This document shows, one piece after another, positions 16,507-25,026 of a stretch of 64,000 bases of DNA (positions are counted from its first letter, which is position 1; each line of letters opens with the position of its first letter). Position numbers and translations under genes: made by a program. The DNA lies in contig CAZHJU010000005.1 of assembly GCA_964533495.1 (NCBI GenBank), forward strand, positions 1 through 64,000. Direction: 5' to 3'. The DNA is from Ga0077527 sp964533495. Lineage in GTDB: Bacteria; Pseudomonadota; Gammaproteobacteria; Burkholderiales; SG8-41. Under the pieces are notes generated by a model. It was given only the letters and a program-made list of their open reading frames with translations, was not told the DNA's origin and searched no databases.

Positions 16507-17736
16507 ATGGCCCAAGAGCCCGTCCGCCGTTTTCTGCGTCCGGTCGGCAATCCTGCCGATCCGGACGGCCTGTTCCAGTGGATGCAGCGTTACCTCGCCC
16601 ACATCCGCGCGAAAAGCTACACGCGCCAGACGCAGTGGCACCACGAGCGCTACCTGCGCGACTTCATCGGCTGGTGCGATGCCCGCCGGCTCGCCGCGCC
16701 GCGGCAGATCCGCCGCCAGGTGCTGGAGGACTATCTGCTGTTTCTCCAGCATTACCGGACCCGGCAGGGCGAGCCGCTGCAATGGCTCAGCAAGCAGAAC
16801 AAGCTCATTCCCGTGCGCTCGTTCTTCCGCTGGCTCGCCCACGCGGGCCATCTGCCCGCCGACCCGGCGGCGGACCTCTCCCAGGGACGCCCGCCCATGC
16901 GCCTGCACGCGCAGACGCTGAAGCCCGCGGAGGTCGCGCACCTGATGGCGCAGCCCGATGTGGGCGCCCCGCTGGGCATACGGGACCGCGCGATGCTGGA
17001 GACGCTGTTCAGCACCGGCATCCGCCGCATGGAGCTCGCGGCGCTGCAGGTGCAAGACGTGGACCGGCAGGCCGCCACGCTGTTCGTGCGCCAGGGCAAG
17101 GGGCGCAAGGACCGGGTGATTCCCATCGGCCCCGCGGCGCTGCACTGGATCGACCGCTACGTGCGGCAGGTGCGCCGCCTGCGGGCTGCGCCGGGGCAAT
17201 CCACGCTGTTTCTCACGGGCGCGGGCGGGCCTTTCCATCTCGGCTGGCTGGGCACGGTCATCGGCGGCTACGTGAAGCGGGCGTTCCCGCAGCGCAGCGG
17301 CGCCTGCCACCTGCTGCGGCACACGATGGCGACGCTGATGCTCGAAGACGGCGCCGACATCCGCTACGTCCAGGCCATGCTGGGACACGCGCAACTGACG
17401 AGCACGCAGATCTACACCGAAGTGTCGATCGCCGGCCTCAAGGCCGTGCACGCGCGCACCGCGCCCGGCGCGCGGGCCGGGCGTCATCCGGCTCCGCGTC
17501 GGGGCAGGACGGCAGGAACGGTCTTTCGCCGGCATGCCCATGCGCTGGTGGACCGGCTGCCCGCCGGCGCCGGCTGGCTGGAGCTGCTGCAGTCGATTGC
17601 CGCCGCGGCGCTGGCCGAGGGGAACCCGCCTCGTCCGGCGGGTGCGGGAGGGGGGGGGCGGCGCTCCGCTGGACCCCTAGCTGGTATGACCCCTGGCTGG
17701 TACACGAGCCAGTACGCAACGATGTTGTGTTTGTAA
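16507..17736 (+). CDS. Tyrosine recombinase (XerC/D-like, mobile-element type)
   Basis: A 409-residue integrase-family protein. The SAM-like core-binding domain spans about 20-120. The catalytic residues are all present: Arg173 in TGIRRMEL, Lys198/201 in GKGRKDR, His268 and Arg271 in HLLRH, His294 in LGHAQLT and Tyr303 in IYTEVSI. It is most like recombinases found as lone genes beside IS elements and RHS or integron-like loci. After about residue 320 the C-terminus becomes a low-complexity Arg/Ala/Gly run crossing a G-homopolymer (17646-17658), so the normal end may have been shifted or lost. It lies between two RHS tips pointing in opposite directions. Confidence 0.85.
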   Translation: MAQEPVRRFLRPVGNPADPDGLFQWMQRYLAHIRAKSYTRQTQWHHERYLRDFIGWCDARRLAAPRQIRRQVLEDYLLFLQHYRTRQGEPLQWLSKQNKLIPVRSFFRWLAHAGHLPADPAADLSQGRPPMRLHAQTLKPAEVAHLMAQPDVGAPLGIRDRAMLETLFSTGIRRMELAALQVQDVDRQAATLFVRQGKGRKDRVIPIGPAALHWIDRYVRQVRRLRAAPGQSTLFLTGAGGPFHLGWLGTVIGGYVKRAFPQRSGACHLLRHTMATLMLEDGADIRYVQAMLGHAQLTSTQIYTEVSIAGLKAVHARTAPGARAGRHPAPRRGRTAGTVFRRHAHALVDRLPAGAGWLELLQSIAAAALAEGNPPRPAGAGGGGRRSAGPLAGMTPGWYTSQYATMLCL

Positions 17737-18405
17737 CTAATCCAGCGCAGGCAGCGCTCCTAGTTGATCCAGATAGGCAATCAAACGCTTGGCACACGCC
17801 GACTTGTCCTCATCCAAACCCTCAAATTCACCTGCATAGCGCTGCTTTAAGGCTGCATAGTGCTCTGGACCATACAAGCGTGCCAAGATCAACCCTGTGA
17901 GTGCGGAACTAAAACCAGCCCAGCTTGGTGGATCAAAGCTTCTACGATCCTTTTCATTCTTTTTGAGGTAGGCCGCTAATACCTTCTCGGGTGTGTCATA
18001 AGACAATAGTGCCGGATACAGTCTATCCATAATAAAAATCCGCAGTTGCGTCAAGCAATCTTTTAGTTGTTCATGCTCCTGGCACCGCATGTCTGCAGTC
18101 CAGTCTTTCATGAAATGGGCATATTTCAGTTGGACATCAACTGCGATCTTGTTCGATTCCCGCGGGCTGTCCGACATGAAATGCGAATATATTCTCTGAG
18201 TTTCAGAAAAGCCCATTTGCCCAAACGGTGAGATGCGATTCTCGCCGCCGATGCGATTAACAACCGCGCCGATAAAATCATAGCGATTGCCCTGCCAGCG
18301 CTCGACACCGCCGCCTTCCGCAGCAACGAAACCTTGCGGTGAAAGCCATTCTAGCAACGCTTGGGATATGGCCTTATCGAGTTGTTTTACGGCAATGACA
18401 GTCAT
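17737..18405 (-). CDS. Putative immunity protein for the orphan RHS nuclease tip
   Basis: A 222-residue soluble-looking protein starting MTVIAVKQLDKAISQALLEW, with text such as GVERWQGNRYDFIGAVVNRI that recalls DUF4304-type proteins. Its ATG overlaps the stop of the RHS tip by one base (TAATG), so the two are translationally coupled. Position immediately after a toxin tip is the main reason for calling it immunity. A TTG at 18412-18414 is an unlikely earlier start. Confidence 0.6.
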   Translation of the reverse strand: MTVIAVKQLDKAISQALLEWLSPQGFVAAEGGGVERWQGNRYDFIGAVVNRIGGENRISPFGQMGFSETQRIYSHFMSDSPRESNKIAVDVQLKYAHFMKDWTADMRCQEHEQLKDCLTQLRIFIMDRLYPALLSYDTPEKVLAAYLKKNEKDRRSFDPPSWAGFSSALTGLILARLYGPEHYAALKQRYAGEFEGLDEDKSACAKRLIAYLDQLGALPALD

Positions 18406-19815
18406 TACGGCCAAGTCCTCTTCACAATGCCAGAAGGTGTGTTGACATATAGGTTAATCGAAGGCTGGACATTGATTGGCTTGCCAACTTGAAAGTCTCG
18501 ACCAAGCAAAGCTCTTCCACCTTGTGAGTTAAGAAGTGTAACTTTTGCTTCCCCCGCGGCAATGGCATCAAAAGCGGGTCTTTGGTTTGTCGTAAACGTA
18601 TTACGCAACTGCTGCGTTGGTAAATTCATCAAATCCTTACTCTGACTAAACTTGGCGTCGTGGACAATGAACGAATTGCCTGATCTTTCCAAACCGTCCG
18701 GAATGATGGTGTAGGCCTTTCCGCTTGGAGTTTCTACACGCAGATAGACTTTTGAGGCGAAATCGTCACCCAGTGTCGACTGCAGGCGGCCGACAACAGC
18801 AGCTTCGTGGCCTCGCCAAGTTGTACTGACTTCATCAAGGAAAAGATTGGCTGACTTGTTTGTAACTATACCATCCACTGACCTCGTCAACGCTCGCTCG
18901 GTATTGGCTAAAAATGCGACGCCCGGTATGGCATATGGCGCAATCGATAATAGCGCCGAAAACGGCCTGCCCTCGACAGTATTTTCTACGTAGTTATACC
19001 CGGCACCGACCGGCGTCAGATCAAATCCAAACCGTAGCAGTCTGCCGAATTTAGCCGCCTCGTGCGCATCGTGTGAAGCCATTACGCTGAGGGGTTCACC
19101 GCGGAAGCCCCGTCCAACATTACTCGACCACTCGGAATTATTGGTTTGCGCACGCTCCCGTATCGACAATTGCCGGCTGCCAAACGCCGCGCCTGTTTCG
19201 CTTATATGAAGGGCATTGCCCGCGCCAACAGTGTGTTCTGCCGACGAAGATCCAACTTCAGTTCCTCGAGCATTGATATAGAATTCGTTCGTGTTGTTAG
19301 CGTTCGTCGCCTTCTGCGCTGCTCGTGCATCGGCCATCATCTTTACCTCTGCGATCTGGCCGTTGACGATGCGTGCGGTTCTAGCACCTTCGTCAAGCTG
19401 GAAGCGTGTGCGGGCCTCGTCCATTGCATAGGCATCATCGCCGCCGCCAAAGAATCCGGCATCATCTGCATCCGCAGCAGTCCAGCCATCAGCGGCAATT
19501 AGCGACCTAACAACAGGTTCAGCCCGTTGCGGCATCATGCCGTAAACCTGCAAATTGCCAGTATCGCTGGGCACACGTCCACCATCCGCCAAGACACGAC
19601 CGTCGAGATAACTCTGCGGCAACGCACCGAAAACTGGTGAGCCACTTGAACCACCACCGCCGACTAAATTCCACAACGCCTGATCCCGCGCATCTTCCCG
19701 TGCTTGCAATGCTTTTTCAGCCTGCTGTCCAGCCCCATTCGATGCTAGCGCCTGCCCCAGTGCATTGCCGAATGCATCGGCCGCCGCCTGCATGAAATCC
19801 GGCCTGCGATTTAAC
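18405..19815 (-). CDS. Orphan RHS C-terminal tip with PD-(D/E)XK-like nuclease motif
   Basis: From ATG 19793 the frame encodes 462 residues. The first part, DFMQAAADAFGNALGQAL, matches DFMNVAADAFGNALGNAL in the RHS protein at 12233, so this is a detached RHS tip without a core. The end contains GHEAAVVGRL, then TIIPDGLER and FIVHDAKFS (Asp366, Asp379, Lys381), the order expected of a restriction-endonuclease-fold (PD-(D/E)XK) toxin. It has no signal peptide or repeats, so without a donor core it is silent or relies on recombination. Homology stops at about 19815, just before the oppositely oriented lipoprotein gene. Confidence 0.65.
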
Positions 19816-19881
19816 GAATGCCGGAATTTCCCGATACCTTGGGTAGCTGGAACGATTGCGTGAAGAAAGGGAGGGAACGAC

Positions 19882-20175
19882 ATGATGCGGATACGAGCCG
19901 TCATCGTTGCGATGCTTGCGCCGGGACTGGTGGCCTGCGCGCACGGGGATGCCGACCAGCGGGTGGGGCGGCAGTTGGCGATGCACCATTCGAGCTGCCT
20001 GATCCAGGGGTTTGCGGTGCATTCCGCGGCGCACACGGATTGCGTGCTGGCGCGCTACGAGGAAAGGCAACAACAACAGGAACGGCTGCGCGAGGCGGTG
20101 CTGCCGGCGTCCAAGGCACGGTCCGCGGGGCCGGCCGATGGGGAGTCGATCTTTCCGTCCGCCGGGGAGGAATAG
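19882..20175 (+). CDS. Small lipoprotein of unknown function
   Basis: A 97-residue protein with a short signal peptide and lipobox (MMRIRAVIVAMLAPGLVACA, Cys19 as the lipid site). AGGGAGGGAA precedes the ATG, a good ribosome site. The mature part has two further Cys residues (HHSSCLIQGF, HTDCVLARYEERQQQQ) and a charged coil. It is probably anchored in the outer or inner membrane. It faces the orphan RHS tip tail to tail in antisense and lies before the cupin gene. I do not recognise a family. Confidence 0.65.
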   Translation: MMRIRAVIVAMLAPGLVACAHGDADQRVGRQLAMHHSSCLIQGFAVHSAAHTDCVLARYEERQQQQERLREAVLPASKARSAGPADGESIFPSAGEE

Positions 20176-20293
20176 GGCGGCGCCGGCTTGTGTCGCCGGC
20201 GGAGGCGGCGCTTTCCGTCCGGGCTTAACGAATTCCCGATTCGGTGGATATCTTCCCAAGGGGAGCGGTATTTGGCGGCGCGCGCTCGTTTTT

Positions 20294-20310
20294 TATAAGT
20301 ATTTTTTTTT
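20294..20310 (+). promoter_or_regulatory. AT-rich element before the cupin gene (motif copy b)
   Basis: TATAAGTATTTTTTTTT stands 13 bases before the ATG at 20323, followed by the ribosome site AAAGGAATAATT. It shares ATAAGTATTT with the copies at 41272 and 61741. Role unknown. Confidence 0.35.
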
Positions 20311-20322
20311 AAAGGAATAATT

Positions 20323-21063
20323 ATGGGTGCAGTGGCGGAACGTCTTCCGGCATTTCAGTCCGCGTTCAGCGGCTTCGATCTTGCGCACGGCCTGCTGTGC
20401 GACATGCGCAACGATGCTTTTCCGACCACGCTCTCGGCCTGGAACCAGGGGCATCTGGCGCTGGGGCCGGGCGCGACGCATTTCGGTTATGTCCAGGAAG
20501 GGCAATGCGAGGTCCTGTCGGCGGTGGGGCGGTTCACCCTGGGCGCGGGGATGGTGTTCGCGCTGCCGGGGGAGGGCACCGTCGCCGGCAGGGGCACGGG
20601 CATCGTGGTGGCCCGCTACGGGTATCGCGGCTTTTTCCAGATCGGCGGGCCCGTCGAGGACAGCGGGCGCCTGAAATACATCGACGGCTGCACCGATTCC
20701 CTGCTGATCGCGCCGATCATGCTGGGCGATCCCTGTCTCAATCTGCTGTATTTCCCGCCGGGCATCCGCCAGACGCCGCATACGCACCCGTCGATGCGCG
20801 TGGGGATCGTGGCCAGCGGTTCCGGCGTTTGCGTGACGCCGGCCGGCACCATACCGCTGGCGCCGGGAAAGGCGTTCGTGATCCATGCCGGGGGCGTGCA
20901 CAGCTTCACCACGGACAGGGAGCCGATGCGCGTGATCGCCTATCACCCCGACAGCGATTTCGGGCCGACGCATGAGGATCATCCGATGATCAACCGCGCC
21001 ATCGGAAAAAAAGTTTACACTGGCCCTACTTACTTCTTCTGTTCTTACTGCTGTATTTACTGA
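20323..21063 (+). CDS. Cupin-domain protein
   Basis: A 246-residue protein with two beta-rich halves. The second half has the cupin-type block RQTPHTHPSMRVGIVASGSG followed by IPLAPGKAFVIHAGGVHSF, which supplies a plausible metal site (His pair HTH, then His in GGVHSF). The final residues GKKVYTGPTYFFCSYCCIY are unusual, and the real end may have been altered by a junction near 21020, because the downstream text is AT-rich. Family members include small dioxygenases and sugar isomerases; no substrate can be assigned. The start is fixed by AAAGGAATAATT. Confidence 0.7.
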   Translation: MGAVAERLPAFQSAFSGFDLAHGLLCDMRNDAFPTTLSAWNQGHLALGPGATHFGYVQEGQCEVLSAVGRFTLGAGMVFALPGEGTVAGRGTGIVVARYGYRGFFQIGGPVEDSGRLKYIDGCTDSLLIAPIMLGDPCLNLLYFPPGIRQTPHTHPSMRVGIVASGSGVCVTPAGTIPLAPGKAFVIHAGGVHSFTTDREPMRVIAYHPDSDFGPTHEDHPMINRAIGKKVYTGPTYFFCSYCCIY

Positions 21064-21164
21064 CCTCACTTATTTTCTGTATTCTGGATCAGCGAGCAGC
21101 ATCAGGAAAAACTGGTGGCGATGAAAATCGCTCGTTGGCGGACGAAAAACCGAGGGGGCTCACA

Positions 21165-22172
21165 ATGTGTATCAAAGCAATTGTCAGGAAGTTTTGCGGT
21201 ATTTTTTCAATTCAGGTGTTACTGACATTTCCATGGATCGTCACTGCGATGATCTCGCCCCCGCTCTTTGCGCAAACGTACCCACAGAAGATGGTTCGCA
21301 TTATTGTGCCGTTCCCGCCGGGAGGGGGCACGGATAGCATGGGTCGGGCACTGGCCCAGAAGCTGTCCGATGCATTGGGCCAGGCTTTTGTGGTTGAAAA
21401 CCGGGGTGGGGCGGGCAGTGTAATCGGTACTGATGTAGTCGCAAAAGCTCAACCCGACGGTCACACGCTGCTTTTTACGAGCAGCGCCTTCGTAATATCG
21501 GCTGCTGTGCAGCACAAACTTCCCTATAACCCTGCTACGGCGCTTGCTGCCGTGTCTTACGTGGCAACGACACCGAATATCATTTTTGTCCACCCGTCCG
21601 TTCCGGCCAAGACCGTCAAGGAATTGATTGCTTTCGCGAAAAAGCGGCCTGGCGAACTTAATTATGGTTCAACGGGGAACGGTGCGCCGTATCACGTTGC
21701 AACCGAAATGTTCAAGCGAATGGCGGATGTAAATCTGACTCATGTTCCCTACAAAGGGGCGGGACCGGCACTTGTGGCGACCATCAGCGGAGAAGTATCG
21801 GTTCTTTTTGGAAATATCGTTTCGGGACTTCCTCATGCAAAAGCGGGGCGTCTTCGTGCACTCGCCATAACCACCACTCGACGGTCGCAAATCGCCCCTG
21901 AATTGCCGACAGTCGAGGAATCCGGGCTGAAGGGGTACGAGTTTTCGACCTGGTTCGGAATGCTTGCTCCTGCCGGAGTAGGCGACGGAATAATTTCACG
22001 ATTAAGCCAGGAAATTGTCAGCGCGCTAAAGCAGCCCGATCTTAGAAACAGGCTGCTTGCAGATGGTGCCGAGCCTGGTGGCAGTACCCCGGATGAATTT
22101 CAGAAAATTATTCAACGTGACATTCAGCGCTTTGCCGCTTTGGCAAAAGCAGTGAACATGAAGGTTGACTAG
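21165..22172 (+). CDS. Bug-family tripartite tricarboxylate transporter substrate-binding protein
   Basis: A 335-residue binding protein. After a somewhat long hydrophobic signal (IQVLLTFPWIVTAMISPPLF then AQ) come TYPQKMVRIIVPFPPGGGTD, ENRGGAGSVIG, PDGHTLLFTS, LPYNPATALAAVS and HVPYKGAGPAL. GAGGGGG at 21152-21158 supports ATG 21165; the in-frame ATG at 21135 is less likely. Codon use is AT-rich relative to the chromosome, like the Bug gene at 9524. Flanked by accessory genes and transposase debris. Confidence 0.9.
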   Translation: MCIKAIVRKFCGIFSIQVLLTFPWIVTAMISPPLFAQTYPQKMVRIIVPFPPGGGTDSMGRALAQKLSDALGQAFVVENRGGAGSVIGTDVVAKAQPDGHTLLFTSSAFVISAAVQHKLPYNPATALAAVSYVATTPNIIFVHPSVPAKTVKELIAFAKKRPGELNYGSTGNGAPYHVATEMFKRMADVNLTHVPYKGAGPALVATISGEVSVLFGNIVSGLPHAKAGRLRALAITTTRRSQIAPELPTVEESGLKGYEFSTWFGMLAPAGVGDGIISRLSQEIVSALKQPDLRNRLLADGAEPGGSTPDEFQKIIQRDIQRFAALAKAVNMKVD

Positions 22173-22189
22173 GGCGTGTCAACAATCAG

Positions 22190-22405
22190 GTGAGCCGGAC
22201 GGACGCGCAGACGGGATTGGGCATGGAGAAGTGGTTTCGTGCCATCTTCTCGCAGCGAGGGCTGGCAGCTGGAGCACAAACCACAATGGCAGAGGCAGCG
22301 GGACTATCGGTGTCGAGGGTAAGTCGGCTCATTGCGGGCACGGGCAAGGCAAAAGGCAAGACCTGCCCCCTGGTCGGACCTCTGTCGAGGCCCTGGTTAC
22401 GGTAA
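22190..22405 (+). pseudogene. Y1_Tnp-type transposase C-terminal remnant
   Basis: Within a degraded stretch the frame reads AEAAGLSVSRVSRLIAGTGK and AKGKT, which matches the helix-turn-helix tail common at the end of Y1-type transposases of Betaproteobacteria, where a stop normally follows KGKT. Here the codon after KGKT is TGC rather than TGA and the frame runs on. No catalytic part is present. This fills most of the 375-bp gap between the Bug gene and the antitoxin gene. Confidence 0.4.
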
Positions 22406-22485
22406 ATGTAAAGTCGGTCTTGCGCCGCTGTGCACCACACTGCCGAGCGGTGGTAGTGGAAACGGAAGTCATTCAAGACACTGGT

Positions 22486-22515
22486 TTGCCCGAATTGCAC
22501 CAGGGTGCGTAGAAT
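22486..22515 (+). promoter_or_regulatory. Candidate promoter of the antitoxin/PIN operon
   Basis: TTGCCC (22486-22491) and TAGAAT (22510-22515) are separated by 18 bases, upstream of the ribosome site GGAAGGA that serves ATG 22549. The match is moderate. No clear operator palindrome was seen, although GCACCAGGGTGC (22497-22508) inside the spacer is a near-palindrome. Confidence 0.4.
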
Positions 22516-22548
22516 CAGCGGTATGGTGATATGGAAGGACATGTCGAT

Positions 22549-22791
22549 ATGACGACTCTCGAAATAACGCTGCCGGACAGCTTGGCAAAAGAAGCTGAAC
22601 GCATGGGCTTACTTGCTCCAGCGAGTTTGCAGGCACTGCTACGGGATGCCGTGCGCAATCTCCGACTCGAGAAATTAAGCGCGGCGCGGCGCAGCATTGC
22701 CGCCGCGGGGATGGCACCGCTCACCATGGAAGATATTCAGGCCGAAATCGATGCCGACCGATCGGAGCGTCGCACCAAAACAGCTGGTTGA
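22549..22791 (+). CDS. Antitoxin of a PIN-family toxin-antitoxin pair
   Basis: An 80-residue protein, MTTLEITLPDSLAKEAERMG onward, with an N-terminal beta-strand/helix arrangement typical of short antitoxins and a charged C-terminus (IQAEIDADRSERRTK). The ATG at 22549 has GGAAGGA eight bases before it; ATG 22531 is in frame but lacks a site. It lies 12 bp before the PIN toxin. It is expected to mask the toxin's active site and repress the operon. Confidence 0.75.
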   Translation: MTTLEITLPDSLAKEAERMGLLAPASLQALLRDAVRNLRLEKLSAARRSIAAAGMAPLTMEDIQAEIDADRSERRTKTAG

Positions 22792-22803
22792 GGACCTCCG
22801 GCA

Positions 22804-23226
22804 ATGCGCGTTGTTCTCGACACGAATGTCGTCGCGTCTGGACTCCTGTGGAATGGTGTTCCCGCGCAGCTGATAGACGCTGGCCAGGCAGTCCGGATTG
22901 AACTGTTTACCAGCAGGGCACTGCTCGCAGAGTTGACACGCATTTTTCGCCGTCCGAAGTTTGCAAAAATTATTGGCGCCGGTAACGTCACAGTTGATGA
23001 TCTTGTGCTGGGATATGCCGAAATTGCCGTCGAAGTCATCCCTGCGAGGATGATGCCGGTCATAACAGTGGATCCGGACGACGACCATGTGCTCGCTTGT
23101 GCCTTGGCGGCGCAGGCTGATCTGATCGTTTCGGGTGACTCTGATTTGCTTAACCTCAAGCGTTATCAGAATATCGACATTGTCACCGCGGGTGATGCGC
23201 TCTCGCGGATTATGGCTGACGGTTAA
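22804..23226 (+). CDS. PIN-domain toxin (COG1569-type)
   Basis: A 140-residue PIN ribonuclease. The acidic residues are in place: Asp6 in VVLDTNV, Glu43 in LLAELTRI, Asp94 in DPDDDHVLACAL and Asp112/Asp114 in VSGDSDLL. PIN toxins cleave RNA with Mg2+ or Mn2+. It is paired with the antitoxin gene 12 bp upstream and looks intact, in contrast to the other damaged toxin genes of the window. Confidence 0.88.
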   Translation: MRVVLDTNVVASGLLWNGVPAQLIDAGQAVRIELFTSRALLAELTRIFRRPKFAKIIGAGNVTVDDLVLGYAEIAVEVIPARMMPVITVDPDDDHVLACALAAQADLIVSGDSDLLNLKRYQNIDIVTAGDALSRIMADG

Positions 23227-23255
23227 GATCACCAAGTCACGATAGGTGAATCGTC

Positions 23256-23420
23256 ATGAACGAAAAAATCTCTAACCCCGCCGGTGAAGACTTAAGGCGC
23301 CATACTTGCAGGCGGCCAGGCCGCGAGAATTTGGCGCGGCATCTGACCTGGATTTTGTGCGAGTACACTGATCGCGCCGACCATGCCGGGCGGGCGGAGC
23401 AGGTCTGCCCGGACCGGTAA
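23256..23420 (+). CDS. Possible 54-residue small protein
   Basis: ATG 23256 has AGGTGA six bases upstream and opens a 54-codon frame (MNEKISNPAGEDLRRHTCRR ... EQVCPDR) that ends just before the FAD dehydrogenase stop on the other strand. The composition is basic, with three Cys. No family is recognised. The ribosome site is the only support; it may be non-coding debris after the PIN gene. Confidence 0.25.
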   Translation: MNEKISNPAGEDLRRHTCRRPGRENLARHLTWILCEYTDRADHAGRAEQVCPDR

Positions 23421-23431
23421 TTTAGTTCAGC

Positions 23432-24988
23432 TCAGCCCAGCGCAGCCACGCCCCGTCCCGCGATGCGCCCGGTGACGAAACATTCCGCGATGTTGCCGCC
23501 CGACATGTAGATGTGGCCGAAGGAACTGCCCAGTTCGCCTGCGGAATAGAGGCGCGGGATCGGCTGGCCGTAGGCGTCGATGATGCGCGACTGGCTGTCG
23601 TGCACCGGGCCGCCCTGGGTGTTGGAGATCACCGCGTACACCGGCGCGCCGTAGAACGGCGGTTTGACGATGGGCAGCATGCTGTTGGCCGGGCGCTGGA
23701 AGTCGTCGTCGTTGCCTTTCGCGCACTGCGCGTTCCAGCGCGCCACCGCGGCGGTTGCGGCGGCCGGGTCGATGCCGAGCTGCGCGGCCAGTTCTTCAAG
23801 GGTGTCGGCGCGCTTGAGGATGCCGTTCTCGACTTCCTTCAGGTTGTCGTCGCTCCAGTCGTAGCGCAGGCCCTCGTCGTTGGAGGCGGGCTTGCCGAGC
23901 GGATACAGGCGGCGGCCGTCGTCGTCGCAGATCATGAAGGCCGGGTTGCGCGGCGCGCGCTGGGTCACCGGATCGAAGTAGCCGAGCGGGCGCACGCCGG
24001 TGTCCTGGGTGTAGGGCTGGTATTCCGACATGAAGCGCCGGCCGGACTGGTCGAGCAGCACCCAGGCCATTTTCAGCTTGACCTGGTCGTGGGCGCCGGG
24101 AAACCAGTCGGGGAAGCGCTTGACGCGGATGCCGTAGGGATAGGCCGGATCGCTGTGGCGGAAGCCGTAGGCGCCGTGCACGTGCCACATGTGCCACAGC
24201 GCGGCGCCGAGGTCCTGCGCCATGCGGATGCCGTCGCCGGTGTTGTGGCGGGCGGCAGCGTTGAACACCGGGTAGGCCTCGAGGAACTGCGCCTTCATCT
24301 CGGCATTGCCTTCGAAGCCGCCGGTGGCGAGCACCACGCCGCGGCGCGCGCGGATGTGGCGGGTCTCGCCGTCCTGCGTGACGGTGATGCCGATCACTTC
24401 GCGCGTCACCGGATCGGTGATCAGCCGCTGCGCGGCGACGCCGAGCCGCAGGTCGACGCCGGCCTTCAGCACGTTGTCGTGGACCACCTTGAACAGCTTG
24501 GGTCCGTTCGGCGCGCCGTTGGCCCAGGGATAGGACTCGCGTGCCCTGAAGCCGGGAATGTCGACGACGGAGGTGTGATAGAAGGTGTCGGTGCCGGGCA
24601 GCGGGTAGTTGCCGCGGATCTGGCGGCGGTAGGGGTCGCCGGCTTTGGCGCGCTCCTCGTTTTCCTCGACGGAAGTGATGACCCGCGCATCGCAGAGCTG
24701 TGCCAGTTCGCGCACGTAGGCTTCGAGTCCGCACATGCCTTCGGCCAGCACGCGGATCACGTCGTCCGGCGTGCGTCCGCCGTTGGTGGCTTTCAGGTAG
24801 GCGAAGGCCTGCTCCGGGTCGTGGGCGCTGCGCACGGCGCCGTAGGAGCAGATCGACAGGCCGCCGGGCACCGTCGATTTTTCGATCAGCAGGGTTTTGG
24901 CGCCGGCCTGTGCCGCATTGAGTGCCGCGATGCCGCCGCCGTGGCCGAAGCCGGCGACGACGACGTCGAAAGTTTCCGTGAATTTCAT
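23432..24988 (-). CDS. FAD-dependent dehydrogenase (fumarate reductase/succinate dehydrogenase flavoprotein-like)
   Basis: A 518-residue flavoprotein. The FAD-binding dinucleotide fold is at the start (FDVVVAGFGHGGGIAALNAA) with GVVLATGGFEGN in the middle and the C-terminal block FGHIYMSGGNIAECFVTGRI that closes around FAD. The layout matches the FAD_binding_2 family, which includes fumarate reductases, 3-ketosteroid dehydrogenases and tricarballylate dehydrogenase. It is the last gene of the minus-strand catabolic cluster, 38 bp after the VOC protein gene. The substrate is probably an alpha,beta-unsaturated or saturated acid from the pathway, which is inference. Confidence 0.88.
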   Translation of the reverse strand: MKFTETFDVVVAGFGHGGGIAALNAAQAGAKTLLIEKSTVPGGLSICSYGAVRSAHDPEQAFAYLKATNGGRTPDDVIRVLAEGMCGLEAYVRELAQLCDARVITSVEENEERAKAGDPYRRQIRGNYPLPGTDTFYHTSVVDIPGFRARESYPWANGAPNGPKLFKVVHDNVLKAGVDLRLGVAAQRLITDPVTREVIGITVTQDGETRHIRARRGVVLATGGFEGNAEMKAQFLEAYPVFNAAARHNTGDGIRMAQDLGAALWHMWHVHGAYGFRHSDPAYPYGIRVKRFPDWFPGAHDQVKLKMAWVLLDQSGRRFMSEYQPYTQDTGVRPLGYFDPVTQRAPRNPAFMICDDDGRRLYPLGKPASNDEGLRYDWSDDNLKEVENGILKRADTLEELAAQLGIDPAAATAAVARWNAQCAKGNDDDFQRPANSMLPIVKPPFYGAPVYAVISNTQGGPVHDSQSRIIDAYGQPIPRLYSAGELGSSFGHIYMSGGNIAECFVTGRIAGRGVAALG

Positions 24989-25026
24989 GATGTTTTTTTC
25001 AGTGCTCAGTGTTGTGTTGTGGGTGT

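Noticed and set aside
19818..20036. N-terminal extension of the orphan RHS tip beyond 19815
   Set aside because: The added residues are Cys/Arg/Pro-rich antisense of the lipoprotein gene and do not match RHS sequence.
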